A stretch of DNA of 64,000 nt from Hippophae tibetana (taxonomy: Eukaryota; Streptophyta; Magnoliopsida; Rosales; Elaeagnaceae), in NCBI GenBank assembly GCA_037013495.1, contig CM072801.1:88211816-88275815 (forward strand), given 5' to 3'. Made by a program: the position numbers and the translations under genes. Below, in pieces: positions 11,191 through 23,738 of the stretch. The notes under the pieces were generated by a model, which had not been told where the DNA came from, did not search any database, and worked only from the letters and a program-made list of their open reading frames with translations. Each line of letters starts with the position of its first letter. Positions within the stretch are counted from its first letter, which is position 1.

Positions 11191-14100
11191 ACAAATTTTT
11201 ATAAATTTAAAATTCAAACAATAGATAAATAAAGATAGATACACCATTTTCAACAACCTAGGCTATTATACCAAACAATACAAATCCTTTAGGAGGACAA
11301 CATATGTACCTAGGAACTCAAAGAATAAGAAAGGTTCAATTGCTTAAAACATGGTTAAGATGATAGAATTGGAATCCGAAAGAACAAGAATAGAAAACAA
11401 GGTAATAGGGTGCGACCATATTTTAAGACGTCTATAAGTAGTGTAAACGATGGAATCTTTGTTAAAATATGAGAATAGAAAAACTACTCCTATAGTGTGT
11501 TTTTTATGTATGGAAACATATTTCGATTTAATATATTATAATAGTCGTTTCGATATACGAGTCAAAAGTTATAACAATTTACATTTTCCACGCCAATTGT
11601 TAACTTCTTTTTGTTTTGAAATTGTGAACTGCAGAAACTTTCTTTCTTTTTTCAAAAGCATAGATAGGTTGAACACAAAAATGAAATAACGTGAAAAAAA
11701 TTCGATGAAACTAAGGAATGCTACGAAATGAAATCCAAATAGGAAAAGAATGACAACAAAATTGGAAGAAAACACTCGAGTTGAAGGACACAATTTAATT
11801 CTTTTTTCTGATTTCTGGCTTAAGAAAGAGAAAACTATGAAAGGACAAAATTTTATAAATCGAAAATTCAAACAATAGATAAATAAAGATAGATACACCA
11901 TTTTCAACAACCAAGGCTATGATACCAAACAATGCAAATCCTGTTGGAGGACAACATATGTACCTAGGAACTCAAAGAATAAGAAAGGTTGAATTGCTTA
12001 AAACATGGTTAAGATGATAGAATTGGAATCCGAAAGAACAAGAATAGAAAACAAGGTAATAGGGTGCGGCCAAATTTTAAGACGTCAATAAGTAGTGTAA
12101 ACTATGGAATCTTTGTTAAAATATGAGAATAGAAAAACTACTCCTATAGTGTGTTTTTTATGTATGGAAACGTATTTCGATTTAATATATTATAATAGTC
12201 GTTTCGATATACGAGTTAAAAGTTATAACAATTTACATTTTCAACCCCAATTGATAACTTCTTTTTGTTTTGAAATTGTGAACTATAGAAACTTTCTTTC
12301 TTTTTTCAAAACCATAGATAGGTTGAACACAAAAATGAAATAACGTGAAAAAAATTCGGTGAAACTAAGGAATGCTACGAAATGAAATCCAAATAGGAAA
12401 AGAATGACAACAAAATTGAAAGAAAACACTCGACTTGAAGGACAAAACTTCATTCTTTTTTCTGATTTCTAACTTAAGAAAGAAGAAAACAATCAAAGGA
12501 CAAATTTTTATAAATTTAAAATTCAAACAATAGATAAATAAAGATAGATACGCCATTTTCAACAACCTAGGCTATTATACCAAACAATACAAATCCTTTT
12601 AGAGGACAACATATGTACCTAGGAACTCAAAGAATAAGAAATGGTTGAATTGCTTAAAACATGGTTAAGATGATAGAATTGGAATCCGAAAGAACAAGAA
12701 TAGAAAACAAGGTAATAGGGTGCGACCATATTTTAAGACGTCTATAAGTAGTGTAAACGATGGAATCTTTGTTAAAATATGAGAATAGAAAAACTACTCC
12801 TATAGTGTGTTTTTTATGTATGGAAACATATTTCGATTTAATATATTATAATAGTCGTTTCGATATACGAGTCAAAAGTTATAACAATTTACATTTTCCA
12901 CGCCAATTGTTAACTTCTTTTTGTTTTGAAATTGTGAACTGCAGAAACTTTCTTTCTTTTTTCAAAACCATAGATAGGTTGAACACAAAAATGAAATAAC
13001 GTGAAAAAAATTCGGTGAAACTAAGGAATGCTACGAAATGAAATCCAAATAGGAAAAGAATGACAACAAAATTGAAAGAAAACACTCGACTTGAAGGAGA
13101 AAATTTCATTCTTTTTTCTGATTTCTAACTTAAGAAAGAAGAAAACAATCAAAGGACAAATTTTTATAAATTTAAAATTCAAACAATAGATAAATAAAGA
13201 TAGATACACCATTTTCAACAACCTAGGCTATTATACCAAACAATACAAATCCTTTTGGAGGACAACATATGTACCTAGGAACTCAAAGAATAAGAAAGGT
13301 TGAATTGCTTAAAACATGGTTAAGATGATAGAATTGGAATCCGAAAGAACAAGAATAGAAAACAAGGTAATAGGGTGGGACCATATTTTAAGACGTCTAT
13401 AAGTAGTGTAAACGATAGAATCTTTGTTAAAATATGAGAATAGAAAAACTACTCCTATAGTGTGTTTTTTATGTATGGAAACATATTTCGATTTAATATA
13501 TTATAATAGTCGTTTCGATATACGAGTCAAAAGTTATAACAATTTACATTTTCCACGCCAATTGTTAACTTCTTTTTGTTTTGAAATTGTGAACTGCAGA
13601 AACTTTCTTTCTTTTTTCAAAAGCATAGATAGGTTGAACACAAAAATGAAATAACGTGAAAAGAATTCGATGAAACTAAGGAATGCTACGAAATAAAATC
13701 CAAATAGGAAAAGAATGACAACAAAATTGGAAGAAAACACTCGACTTGAAGGAAACAATTTAATTCTTTTTTCCAATTTCAAACTTAAGAAAGAAGAAAA
13801 CAATCAAAGGACAAATTTTTATAAATTTAAAATTCAAACAATAGACAAATAAAGATAGATACACCATTTTCAACAACCAAGGCTATGATACCAAACAATG
13901 CAAATCTTGTTGGAGGACAACATATGTACCTAGGAACTCAAAGAATAAGAAAGGTTGAATTGCTTAAAACAAGGTTAAGGTGATAGAATTGGAATCCGAA
14001 AGAACAAGAATAGAAAACAAGGTAATAGGGTGCGGCCAAATTTTAAGACGTCAATAAGTAGTGTAAACGATGCAATCTTTGTTAAAATATGAGAATAGAA

Positions 14101-14384
14101 AAACTACTCCTATAGTGTGTTTTTTATGTAAGGAAACATATTTCGATTTGATATATTATAATAGTCGTTTCGATATACGAGTTAAAAGTTATAACAATTT
14201 ACAGTTTCAACCCCAATTGATAACTTCTTTTTGTTTTGAAATTGTGAACTGCAGAAACTTTCTTTCTTTTTTCAAAACCATAGATAGGTTGAACACAAAA
14301 ATGAAATAACGTGAAAAAAATTCGATGAAACTAAGGAATGCTACGAAATGAAATCCAAATAGGAAAAGAATGACAACAAAATTG
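11191..14384 (+). repeat. 3.2-kb duplicated segment, copy B (six-monomer offset)
   Basis: Near-identical partner of 7,262-10,454, covering almost five monomers. It carries the same series of monomer variants in the same order, including a monomer with gaactatagaaac in place of the PstI-type site (8,353 in copy A, 12,282 here). An extra T in aagaaatggttg near 12,642 shifts the offset from 3,929 to 3,930 bp and is private to this copy. About three differences over about 3.19 kb is roughly 0.1% divergence, indicating a recent event. Confidence 0.88.
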
Positions 14385-16019
14385 AAAGAAAACACTCGAC
14401 TTGAACGACAAAATTTCATTCTTTTTTCTGATTTCTAACTTAAGAAAGAAGAAAACAATCAAAGGACAAATTTTTATAAATTTAAAATTCAAACAATAGA
14501 TAAATAAAGATAGATACACCATTTTCAACAATCTAGGCTATTATACCAAACAATACAAATCCTTTTGGAGGACAACATATGTACCTAGGAACTCAAAGAA
14601 TAAGAAAGTTGAATTGCTTAAAACATGGTTAAGTTGATAGAATTGGAATCCGAAAGAACAAGAATAGAAAACAAGGTAATAGGGTGCGGCCAAATTTTAA
14701 GACGTCAATAAGTAGTGTAAACGATGCAATCTTTGTTAAAATATGAGAATAGAAAAACTACTCCTATAGTGTGTTTTTTATGTAAGGAAACATATTTCGA
14801 TTTGATATATTATAATAGTCGTTTCGATATACGAGTTAAAAGTTATAACAATTTACAGTTTCAACCCCAATTGATAACTTCTTTTTGTTTTGAAATTGTG
14901 AACTGCAGAAACTTTCTTTCTTTTTTCAAAACCATAGATAGGTTGAACACAAAAATGAAATAACGTGAAAAAAATTCCATGAAACTAAGGAATGCTACGA
15001 AATGAAATCCAAATAGGAAAAGAATGACAACAGAATTGAAAGAAAACAATCGACTTGAAGGACAAAATTTCATTCTTTTTTCTGATTTGTAACTTAAGAA
15101 AGAAGAAAACAATCAAAGGACAAATTTTTATAAATTTAAAATTCAAACAATAGATAAATAAAGATAGATACACCATTTTCAACAATCTAGGCTATTATAC
15201 CAAACAATACAAATCCTTTTGGAGGACAACATATGTACCTAGGAACTCAAAGAATAAGAAAGTTGAATTGCTTAAAACATGGTTAAGTTGATAGAATTGG
15301 AATCCGAAAGAACAAGAATAGAAAACAAGGTAATAGGGTGCGACCTAATTTTAAGACGTCTATAAGTAGTGTAAACGAGGGAATCTGGGTAAAAATATGA
15401 GAATAGAAAAACTACTCCTATAGTGTGTTTTTTATGTATGGAAACATATTTCGATTTAATATATTATAATAGTCATTTCGATATACGAGTCAAAAGTTAT
15501 AACAATTTACATTTTCAACGCCAATTGTTAACTTCTTTTTGTTTTGAAATTGTGAACTGCAGAAACTTTCTTTCTTTTTTGAAAAACATAGATAGGTTGA
15601 ACACAAAAATGAAATAACGTGAAAAAAATTCGATGAAACTAAGGAATGCTACGAAATGAAATCCAAATAGGAAAAGAATGACAACAAAATTGAAAGAAAA
15701 CACTCGACTTGAAGGACAAAATTTCATTCTTTTTTCTGATTTCTAACTTAAGAAAGAAGAAAACAATCAAAGGACAAATTTTTATAAATTTAAAATTCAA
15801 ACAATAGATAAATAAAGAGAGATACACCATTTTCAACAACCTAGGCTATTATACCAAACAATACAAATCCTTTTGGAGGACAACATATGTACCTAGGAAC
15901 TCAAAGAATAAGAAAGTTGAATTGCTTAAAACATGGTTAAGTTGATAGAATTGGAATCCGAAAGAACAAGAATAGAAAACAAGGTAATAGGGTGCGACCT
16001 AATTTTAAGACGTCTATAA
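14385..16019 (+). repeat. Transitional monomers
   Basis: About two and a half monomers where the type changes from the gtgcggcc/gtcaataag form to the gtgcgacctaat/gtctataag form with gaatctggg after the anchor. From here aagaaagttgaattg (one G fewer) appears, giving 654-bp monomers. The copy starting at 15,366 has a private change around 15,380-15,394 (cgagggaatctgggtaaaaat), so it lacks the otherwise frequent ATG. No other feature is visible. Confidence 0.8.
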
Positions 16020-19000
16020 GTAGTGTAAACGATGGAATCTGGGTTAAAATATGAGAATAGAAAAACTACTCCTATAGTGTGTTTTTTATGTATGGAAACA
16101 TATTTCGATTTAATATATTATAATAGTCGTTTCGATATACGAGTTAAAAGTTATAACAATTTACATTTTCCACGCCAATTGTTAACTTCTTTTTGTTTTG
16201 AAATTGTGAACTGCAGAAACTTTCTTTCTTTTTTCAAAACCATAGATAGGTTGAACACAAAAATGAAATAACGTGAAAAAAATTCGGTGAAACTAAGGAA
16301 TGCTACGAAATGAAATCCAAATAGGAAAAGAATGACAACAAAATTGAAAGAAAACACTCGACTTGAAGGAGAAAATTTCATTCTTTTTTCTGATTTCTAA
16401 CTTAAGAAAGAAGAAAACAATCAAAGGACAAATTTTTATAAATTTAAAATTCAAACAAAAGATAAATAAAGATAGATACACCATTTTCAACAACCAAGGC
16501 TATGATACCAAACAATGCAAATGTTGTTGGAGGACAACATATGTACCTAGGAACTCAAAGAATAAGAAAGGTTGAATTGCTTAAAACATGGTTAAGATGA
16601 TAGAATTGGAATCCGAAAGAACAAGAATTGAAAACAAGGTAATAGGGTGGGACCATATTTTAGGACGTCTATAAGTAGTGTAAACGATAGAATCTTTGTT
16701 AAAATATGAGAATAGAAAAACTACTCCTATAGTGTGTTTTTTATGTATGGAAACATATTTCGATTTAATATATTATTATAGTCGTTTCGATATACGAGTC
16801 AAAAGTTATAACAATTTACATTTTCCACGCCAATTGTTAACTTCTTTTTGTTTTGAAATTGTGAACTGCAGAAACTTTCTTTCTTTTTTCAAAAGCATAG
16901 ATAGGTTGAACACAAAAATGAAATAACGTGAAAAAAATTCGATGAAACTAAGGAATGCTACGAAATAAAATCCAAATAGGAAAAAAATGACAACAAAATT
17001 GAAAGAAAACACTCGACTTGAAGGACAAAATTTCATTCTTTTTTCTGATTTCTAACTTAAGAAAGAAGAAAACAATCAAAGGACAAATTTTTATAAATTT
17101 AAAATTCAAACAAAAGATAAATAAAGATAGATACACCATTTTCAACAACCAAGGCTATGATACCAAACAATGCAAATCTTGTTGGAGGACAACATATGTA
17201 CCTAGGAACTCAAAGAATAAGAAAGGTTGAATTGCTTAAAACATGGTTAAGATGATAGAATTGGAATCCGAAAGAACAAGAATTGAAAACAAGGTAATAG
17301 GGTGCGACCTAATTTTAAGACGTCTATAAGTAATGTAAACGATGGAATCTGGGTTAAAATATGAGAATAGAAAAACTAATCCTATAGTGTGTTTTTTATG
17401 TATGGAAACATATTTCGATTTGATATATTATAATAGTCGTTTCGATATACGAGTCAAAAGTTATAACAATTTACATTTTCCACGCCAATTGTTAACTTCT
17501 TTTTGTTTTGAAATTGTGAACTGCAGAAACTTTCTTTCTTTTTTCAAAAGCATAGATAGGTTGAACACAAAAATGAAATAACGTGAAAAAAATTCGATGA
17601 AACTAAGGAATGCTACGAAATGAAATCCAAATAGGAAAAAAATGACAACAAAATTGAAAGAAAACACTCGACTTGAAGGACAAAATTTCATTCTTTTTTC
17701 TGATTTCTAACTTAAGAAAGAAGAAAACAATCAAAGGACAAATTTTTATAAATTTAAAATTCAAACAAAAGATAAATAAAGATAGATACACCATTTTCAA
17801 CAACCAAGGCTATGATACCAAACAATGCAAATCTTGTTGGAGGACAACATATGTACCTAGGAACTCAAAGAATAAGAAAGGTTGAATTGCTTAAAACATG
17901 GTTAAGATGATAGAATTGGAATCCGAAAGAACAAGAATTGAAAACAAGGTAATAGGGTGCGACCTAATTTTAAGACGTCTATAAGTAATGTAAACGATGG
18001 AATCTGGGTTAAAATATGAGAATAGAAAAACTAATCCTATAGTGTGTTTTTTATGTATGGAAACATATTTCGATTTGATATATTATAATAGTCGTTTCGA
18101 TATACGAGTCAAAAGTTATAACAATTTACATTTTCCACGCCAATTGTTAACTTCTTTTTGTTTTGAAATTGTGAACTGCAGAAACTTTCTTTCTTTTTTC
18201 AAAAGCATAGATAGGTTGAACACAAAAATGAAATAACGTGAAAAAAATTCGATGAAACTAAGGAATGCTACGAAATGAAATCCAAATAGGAAAAAAATGA
18301 CAACAAAATTGAAAGAAAACACTCGACTTGAAGGACAAAATTTCATTCTTTTTTCTGATTTCTAACTTAAGAAAGAAGAAAATAATCAAAGGACAAATTT
18401 TTATAAATTTAAAATTCAAACAAAAGATAAATAAAGATAGATACACCATTTTCAACAACCAAGGCTATGATAGCAAACAATGCAAATCTTGTTGGAGGAC
18501 AACATATGTACCTAGGAACTCAAAGAATAAGAAAGGTTGAATTGCTTAAAACATGGTTAAGATGATAGAATTGGAATCCGAAAGAACAAGAATTGAAAAC
18601 AAGGTAATAGGGTGCGACCTAATTTTAAGACGTCTATAAGTAGTGTAAACGATGGAATCTAGGTTAAAATATGAGAATAGAAAAACTAATCCTATAGTGT
18701 GTTTTTTATGTATGGAAACATATTTCGATTTAATATATTATAATAGTCGTTTCGATATACGAGTCAAAAGTTATAACAATTTACATTTTCCACGCCAATT
18801 GTTAACTTCTTTTTGTTTTGAAATTGTGAACTGCAGAAACTTTCTTTCTTTTTTCAAAAGCATAGATAGGTTGAACACAAAAATGAAATAACGTGAAAAA
18901 AATTCGATGAAACTAAGGAATGCTACGAAATAAAATCCAAATAGGAAAAAAATGACAACAAAATTGAAAGAAAACACTCGACTTGAAGGACAAAATTTCA

Positions 19001-19294
19001 TTCTTTTTTCTGATTTCTAACTTAAGAAAGAAGAAAACAATCAAAGGACAAATTTTTATAAATTGAAAATTCAAACAAAAGATAAATAAAGATAGATACA
19101 CCATTTTCAACAACCAAGGCTATGATACCAAACAATGCAAATCTTGTTGGAGGACAACATATGTACCTAGGAACTCAAAGAATAAGAAAGGTTGAATTGC
19201 TTAAAACATGGTTAAGATGATAGAATTGGAATCCGAAAGAACAAGAATAGAAAACAAGGTAATAGGGTGCGGCCAAATTTTAAGACGTCAATAA
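16020..19294 (+). repeat. Run of five very similar monomers
   Basis: Five consecutive 655-bp monomers share acaaaagataaat where most of the array has acaatagataaat. They also share the ccaaggctatgat form of the central block and the ttccacgccaattg variant. The copies starting at 17,330 and 17,985 share the private anchor variant gtaatgtaaac. Between them I found only two differences in 655 bp, near 18,382 and 18,473. The copy at 18,640 shares aactaatcc with both but has the normal anchor. This is the pattern of local one-monomer amplification. The acaaaag change also removes a stop from a plus-strand frame, so a 70-codon open frame appears only here; it is not a gene. Confidence 0.85.
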
Positions 19295-19695
19295 GTATTG
19301 TAAACGATGCAATCTTTGTTAAAAAATAAGAATAGAAAAACTACTCCTATAGTGTGTTTTTTATGTAAGGAAACATATTTCGATTTGATATATTATAATA
19401 GTCGTTTCGATATACGAGTTAAAAGTTATAACAATTTACAGTTTCAACCCCAATTGATAACTTCTTTTTGTTTTGAAATTGTGAACTGCAGAAACTTTCT
19501 TTCTTTTTTTCAAAAGCATAGATAGGTTGAACACAAAAATGAAATAACGTGAAAAAAATTCGGTGAAACTAAGGAATGCTACGAAATGAAATCCAAATAG
19601 GAAAAGAAAGACAACAAAATTGAAAGAAAACACTCGACTTGAAGGACACAATTTCATTCTTTTTTCTGATTTCTAACTTAAGAAAGAAGAAAACA
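19295..19695 (+). repeat. Monomer start with rare gtattg anchor
   Basis: This copy has the rare anchor gtattgtaaac and gatgcaatctttg followed by aaaaaataag. Both variants reappear together at 23,225, where they mark a likely conversion tract. It has one extra T in the T-rich stretch near 19,504. It forms the boundary between the homogeneous run to the left and the four-monomer duplication to the right. Confidence 0.75.
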
Positions 19696-22261
19696 ATCAA
19701 AGGACAAATTTTTATAAATTTAAAATTCAAACAATAGATAAATAAAGATAGATACACCATTTTCAACAACTTAGGCTATTATACCAAACAATACAAATCC
19801 TTTTGGAGGACAACATATGTACCTAGGAACTCAAAGAATAAGAAAGGTTGAATTGCTTAAAACATGGTTAAGATGATAGAATTGGAATCCGAAAGAACAA
19901 GAATAGAAAACAAGGTAATAGGGTGCGGCCAAATTTTAAGACGTCAATAAGTAGTGTAAACGATGGAATCTTTTTTAAAATATGAGAATAGAAAAACTAC
20001 TCCTATAGTGTGTTTTTTATGTAAGGAAACATATTTCGATTTGATATATTATAATAGTCGTTTTGATATATGAGTTAAAAGTTATAACAATTTACAGTTT
20101 CAACCCCAATTGATAACTTCTTTTTGTTTTTGAAATTGTGAACTGCAGAAACTTTCTTTCTTTTTTCAAAACCATAGATAGGTTGAACACAAAAATGAAA
20201 TAACGTGAAAAAAATTCGATGAAACTAAGGAATGCTACGAAATGAAATCCAAATAGGAAAAGAATGACAACAAAATTGAAAGAAAACACTCGACTTGAAT
20301 GACAAAATTTCATTCTTTTTTCTGATTTCTAACTTAAGAAAGAAGAAAACAATCAAAGGACAAATTTTTATAAATTTAAAATTCAAACAATAGATAAATA
20401 AAGATAGATACACCATTTTCAACAACTTAGGCTATTATACCAAACAATACAAATCCTTTTGGAGGACAACATATGTACCTAGGAACTCAAAGAATAAGAA
20501 AGTTGAATTGCTTAAAACATGGTTAAGTTGATAGAATTGGAATCCGAAAGAACAAGAATAGAAAACAAGGTAATAGGGTGCGACCTAATTTTAAGACGTC
20601 TATAAGTAGTGTAAACGATGGAATCTGGGTTGAAATATGAGAATAGAAAAACTACTCCTATAGTGTGTTTTTTATGAATGGAAACATATTTCGATTTAAT
20701 ATATTATAATAGTCGTTTCGATATCGAGTCAAAAGTTATAACAATTTACATTTTCAACGCCAATTGTTAACTTCTTTTTGTTTTGAAATTGTGAACTGCA
20801 GAAACTTTCTTTCTTTTTTGAAAAACATAGATAGGTTGAACACAAAAATGAAATAACGAGAAAAAATACCGTGAAAGTAAGGAAAGCTACGAAATGAAAG
20901 TCAAATAGGAAAAATATGACATCAAAATTGAAAGAAAACACTCGACTGGAAGGACACAATTGAATTCTTTTTTCTGATTTCTGGCTTATGAAAGAAGAAA
21001 ACTATCAAAGGACAAATTTTTATAAATCGAAAATTCAAACAATAGATAAATAAAGATAGATACACCATTTTCAACAACCAAGGCTATGATACCAAACAAT
21101 GCAAATACTTTTGGACGACAACATATGTACCTAGGAACTCAAAGAATAAGAAAGGTTGAATTGCTTAAAACATGGTTAAGATGATAGAATTGGAATCCGA
21201 AAGAACAAGAATAGAAAACAAGGTAATAGGGTGCGGCCAAATTTTAAGACGTCTATAAGTAGTGTAAACGATGGAATCTTTGTTAAAATAGGAGAATAGA
21301 AAAACTACTCCTATAGTGTGTTTTTTATGTAAGGAAACATATTTCGATTTGATATATTATAATAATCGTTTCGATATACGAGTTAAAAGTTATAACAATT
21401 TACAGTTTCAACCCCAATTGATAACTTCTTTTTGTTTTGAAATTGTGAACTGCAGAAACTTTCTTTCTTTTTTCAAAACCATAGATAGGTTGAACACAAA
21501 AATGAAATAACGTGAAAAAAATTCGATGAAACTAAGGAATGCTACGAAATGAAATCCAAATAGGAAAAAAATGACAACAAAATTGAAAGAAAACACTCGA
21601 CTTGAAGGACAAAATTTCATTCTTTTTTCTGATTTCTAACTTAAGAAAGAAGAAAACAATCAAAGGACAAAATTTTATAAATTTAAAATTCAAACAAAAG
21701 ATAAATAAAGATAGATAAACCATTTTCAACAACCAAGGCTATGATACCAAACAATGCAAATCTTGTTGGAGGACAACATATGTACCTAGGAACTCAAAGA
21801 ATAAGAAAGGTTGAATTGCTTAAAACATGGTTAAGATGATAGAATTGGAATCCGAAAGAACAAGAATAGAAAACAAGGTAATAGGGTGCGGCCAAATTTT
21901 AAGACGTCAATAAGTAGTGTAAACGATGCAATCTTTGTTAAAAAATAAGAATAGAAAAACTACTCCTATAGTGTGTTTTTTATGTAAGGAAACATATTTC
22001 GATTTGATATATTATAATAGTCGTTTCGATATACGAGTTAAAAGTTATAACAATTTACAGTTTCAACCCCAATTGATAACTTCTTTTTGTTTTGAAATTG
22101 TGAACTGCAGAAACTTTCTTTCTTTTTTCAAAACCATAGATAGGTTGAACACAAAAATGAAATAACGTGAAAAAAATTCGATGAAACTAAGGAATGCTAC
22201 GAAATGAAATCCAAATAGGAAAAGAATGACAACAAAATTGAAAGAAAACACTCGACTTGAA
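19696..22261 (+). repeat. Four-monomer tandem duplication, copy A
   Basis: This segment matches 22,314-24,880 at an offset of 2,618-2,619 bp (four monomers), except for one replaced patch. Shared private variants include caacttaggc, gaatctttttt, the lengthened ttgtttttgaaattg near 20,125, cgttttgatatatgag near 20,060, the whole divergent-type block at 20,721-21,119, taggagaatag near 21,289 and ataataatcg near 21,359. The first mismatch outside on the left is 19,695 (A versus T) and on the right 22,262 (C versus T). The two copies abut within about 52 bp, as expected for a tandem duplication. Confidence 0.88.
20721..21119 (+). repeat. Divergent subfamily block, copy 1
   Basis: The 3' two-thirds of the monomer starting at 20,606 belongs to a diverged subfamily. 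Hallmarks are gatatcgagtc (two bases missing), aacgagaaaaaataccg, gaaagtaaggaaagc, gaaagtcaaatag, aatatgacatc, cgactggaagg, ggcttatgaaag and acttttggacgac. By eye, about 18 differences fall in the 185 bp at 20,858-21,045 compared with the common form, roughly 10%. Ordinary monomers differ from each other by a few percent at most. The deletions make this monomer 653 bp. Confidence 0.85.
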
Positions 22262-22994
22262 CGACAAAATTTCATTCTTTTTTCTGATTTCTAACTTAAG
22301 AAAGAAGAAAACTATCAAAGGACAAATTTTTATAAATTTAAAATTCAAACAATAGATAAATAAAGATAGATACACCATTTTCAACAACTTAGGCTATTAT
22401 ACCAAACAATACAAATCCTTTTGGAGGACAACATATGTACCTAGGAACTCAAAGAATAAGAAAGGTTGAATTGCTTAAAACATGGTTAAGATGATAGAAT
22501 TGGAATCCGAAAGAACAAGAATAGAAAACAAGGTAATAGGGTGCGGCCAAATTTTAAGACGTCAATAAGTAGTGTAAACGATGGAATCTTTTTTAAAATA
22601 TGAGAATAGAAAAACTACTCCTATAGTGTGTTTTTTATGTAAGGAAACATATTTCGATTTGATATATTATAATAGTCGTTTTGATATATGAGTTAAAAGT
22701 TATAACAATTTACAGTTTCAACCCCAATTGATAACTTCTTTTTGTTTTTGAAATTGTGAACTGCAGAAACTTTCTTTCTTTTTTCAAAACCATAGATAGG
22801 TTGAACACAAAAATGAAATAACGTGAAAAAAATTCGATGAAACTAAGGAATGCTACGAAATGAAATCCAAATAGGAAAAGAATGACAACAAAATTGAAAG
22901 AAAACACTCGACTTGAATGACAAAATTTCATTCTTTTTTCTGATTTCTAACTTAAGAAAGAAGAAAACAATCAAAGGACAAATTTTTATAAATT

Positions 22995-23299
22995 GAAAAT
23001 TCAAACAAAAGATAAATAAAGATAGATACACCATTTTCAACAACCAAGGCTATGATACCAAACAATGCAAATCTTGTTGGAGGACAACATATGTACCTAG
23101 GAACTCAAAGAATAAGAAAGGTTGAATTGCTTAAAACATGGTTAAGATGATAGAATTGGAATCCGAAAGAACAAGAATAGAAAACAAGGTAATAGGGTGC
23201 GGCCAAATTTTAAGACGTCAATAAGTATTGTAAACGATGCAATCTTTGTTAAAAAATAAGAATAGAAAAACTACTCCTATAGTGTGTTTTTTATGTAAG
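22995..23299 (+). repeat. Conversion-like tract inside duplication copy B
   Basis: Copy A at the equivalent phase (about 20,375-20,680) has aatttaaaattc, acaatag, caacttaggctattat, aagaaagttg, ggttaagttg, gcgacctaat, gaatctgggttg and atgaatgg. This tract instead has aattgaaaattc, acaaaag, ccaaggctatgat, aagaaaggttg, gcggccaaat, the rare gtattg anchor, gatgcaatc and atgtaagg. All of these match 19,065-19,369 at an offset of exactly 3,930 bp. The maximum extent, set by the nearest differences from the donor, is 22,919-23,316. I infer gene conversion or a double crossover; a template switch in assembly would look the same. Confidence 0.8.
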
Positions 23300-23339
23300 G
23301 AAACATATTTCGATTTAATATATTATAATAGTCGTTTCG

Positions 23340-23738
23340 ATATCGAGTCAAAAGTTATAACAATTTACATTTTCAACGCCAATTGTTAACTTCTTTTTGT
23401 TTTGAAATTGTGAACTGCAGAAACTTTCTTTCTTTTTTGAAAAACATAGATAGGTTGAACACAAAAATGAAATAACGAGAAAAAATACCGTGAAAGTAAG
23501 GAAAGCTACGAAATGAAAGTCAAATAGGAAAAATATGACATCAAAATTGAAAGAAAACACTCGACTGGAAGGACACAATTGAATTCTTTTTTCTGATTTC
23601 TGGCTTATGAAAGAAGAAAACTATCAAAGGACAAATTTTTATAAATCGAAAATTCAAACAATAGATAAATAAAGATAGATACACCATTTTCAACAACCAA
23701 GGCTATGATACCAAACAATGCAAATACTTTTGGACGAC
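23340..23738 (+). repeat. Divergent subfamily block, copy 2
   Basis: Copy of the block at 20,721-21,119, 2,619 bp to the right, as part of the four-monomer duplication. The upstream part of the same monomer is chimeric: it is of another type up to the conversion-tract boundary near 23,300-23,316. Confidence 0.85.

Noticed and set aside
17018-17230. A 70-codon plus-strand frame containing CKSCW, reminiscent of a zinc knuckle
   Set aside because: Only one CxxC pair is present with no partner cysteines or histidines. The frame is open only in three or four monomers, because of one A/T variant that removes a stop.
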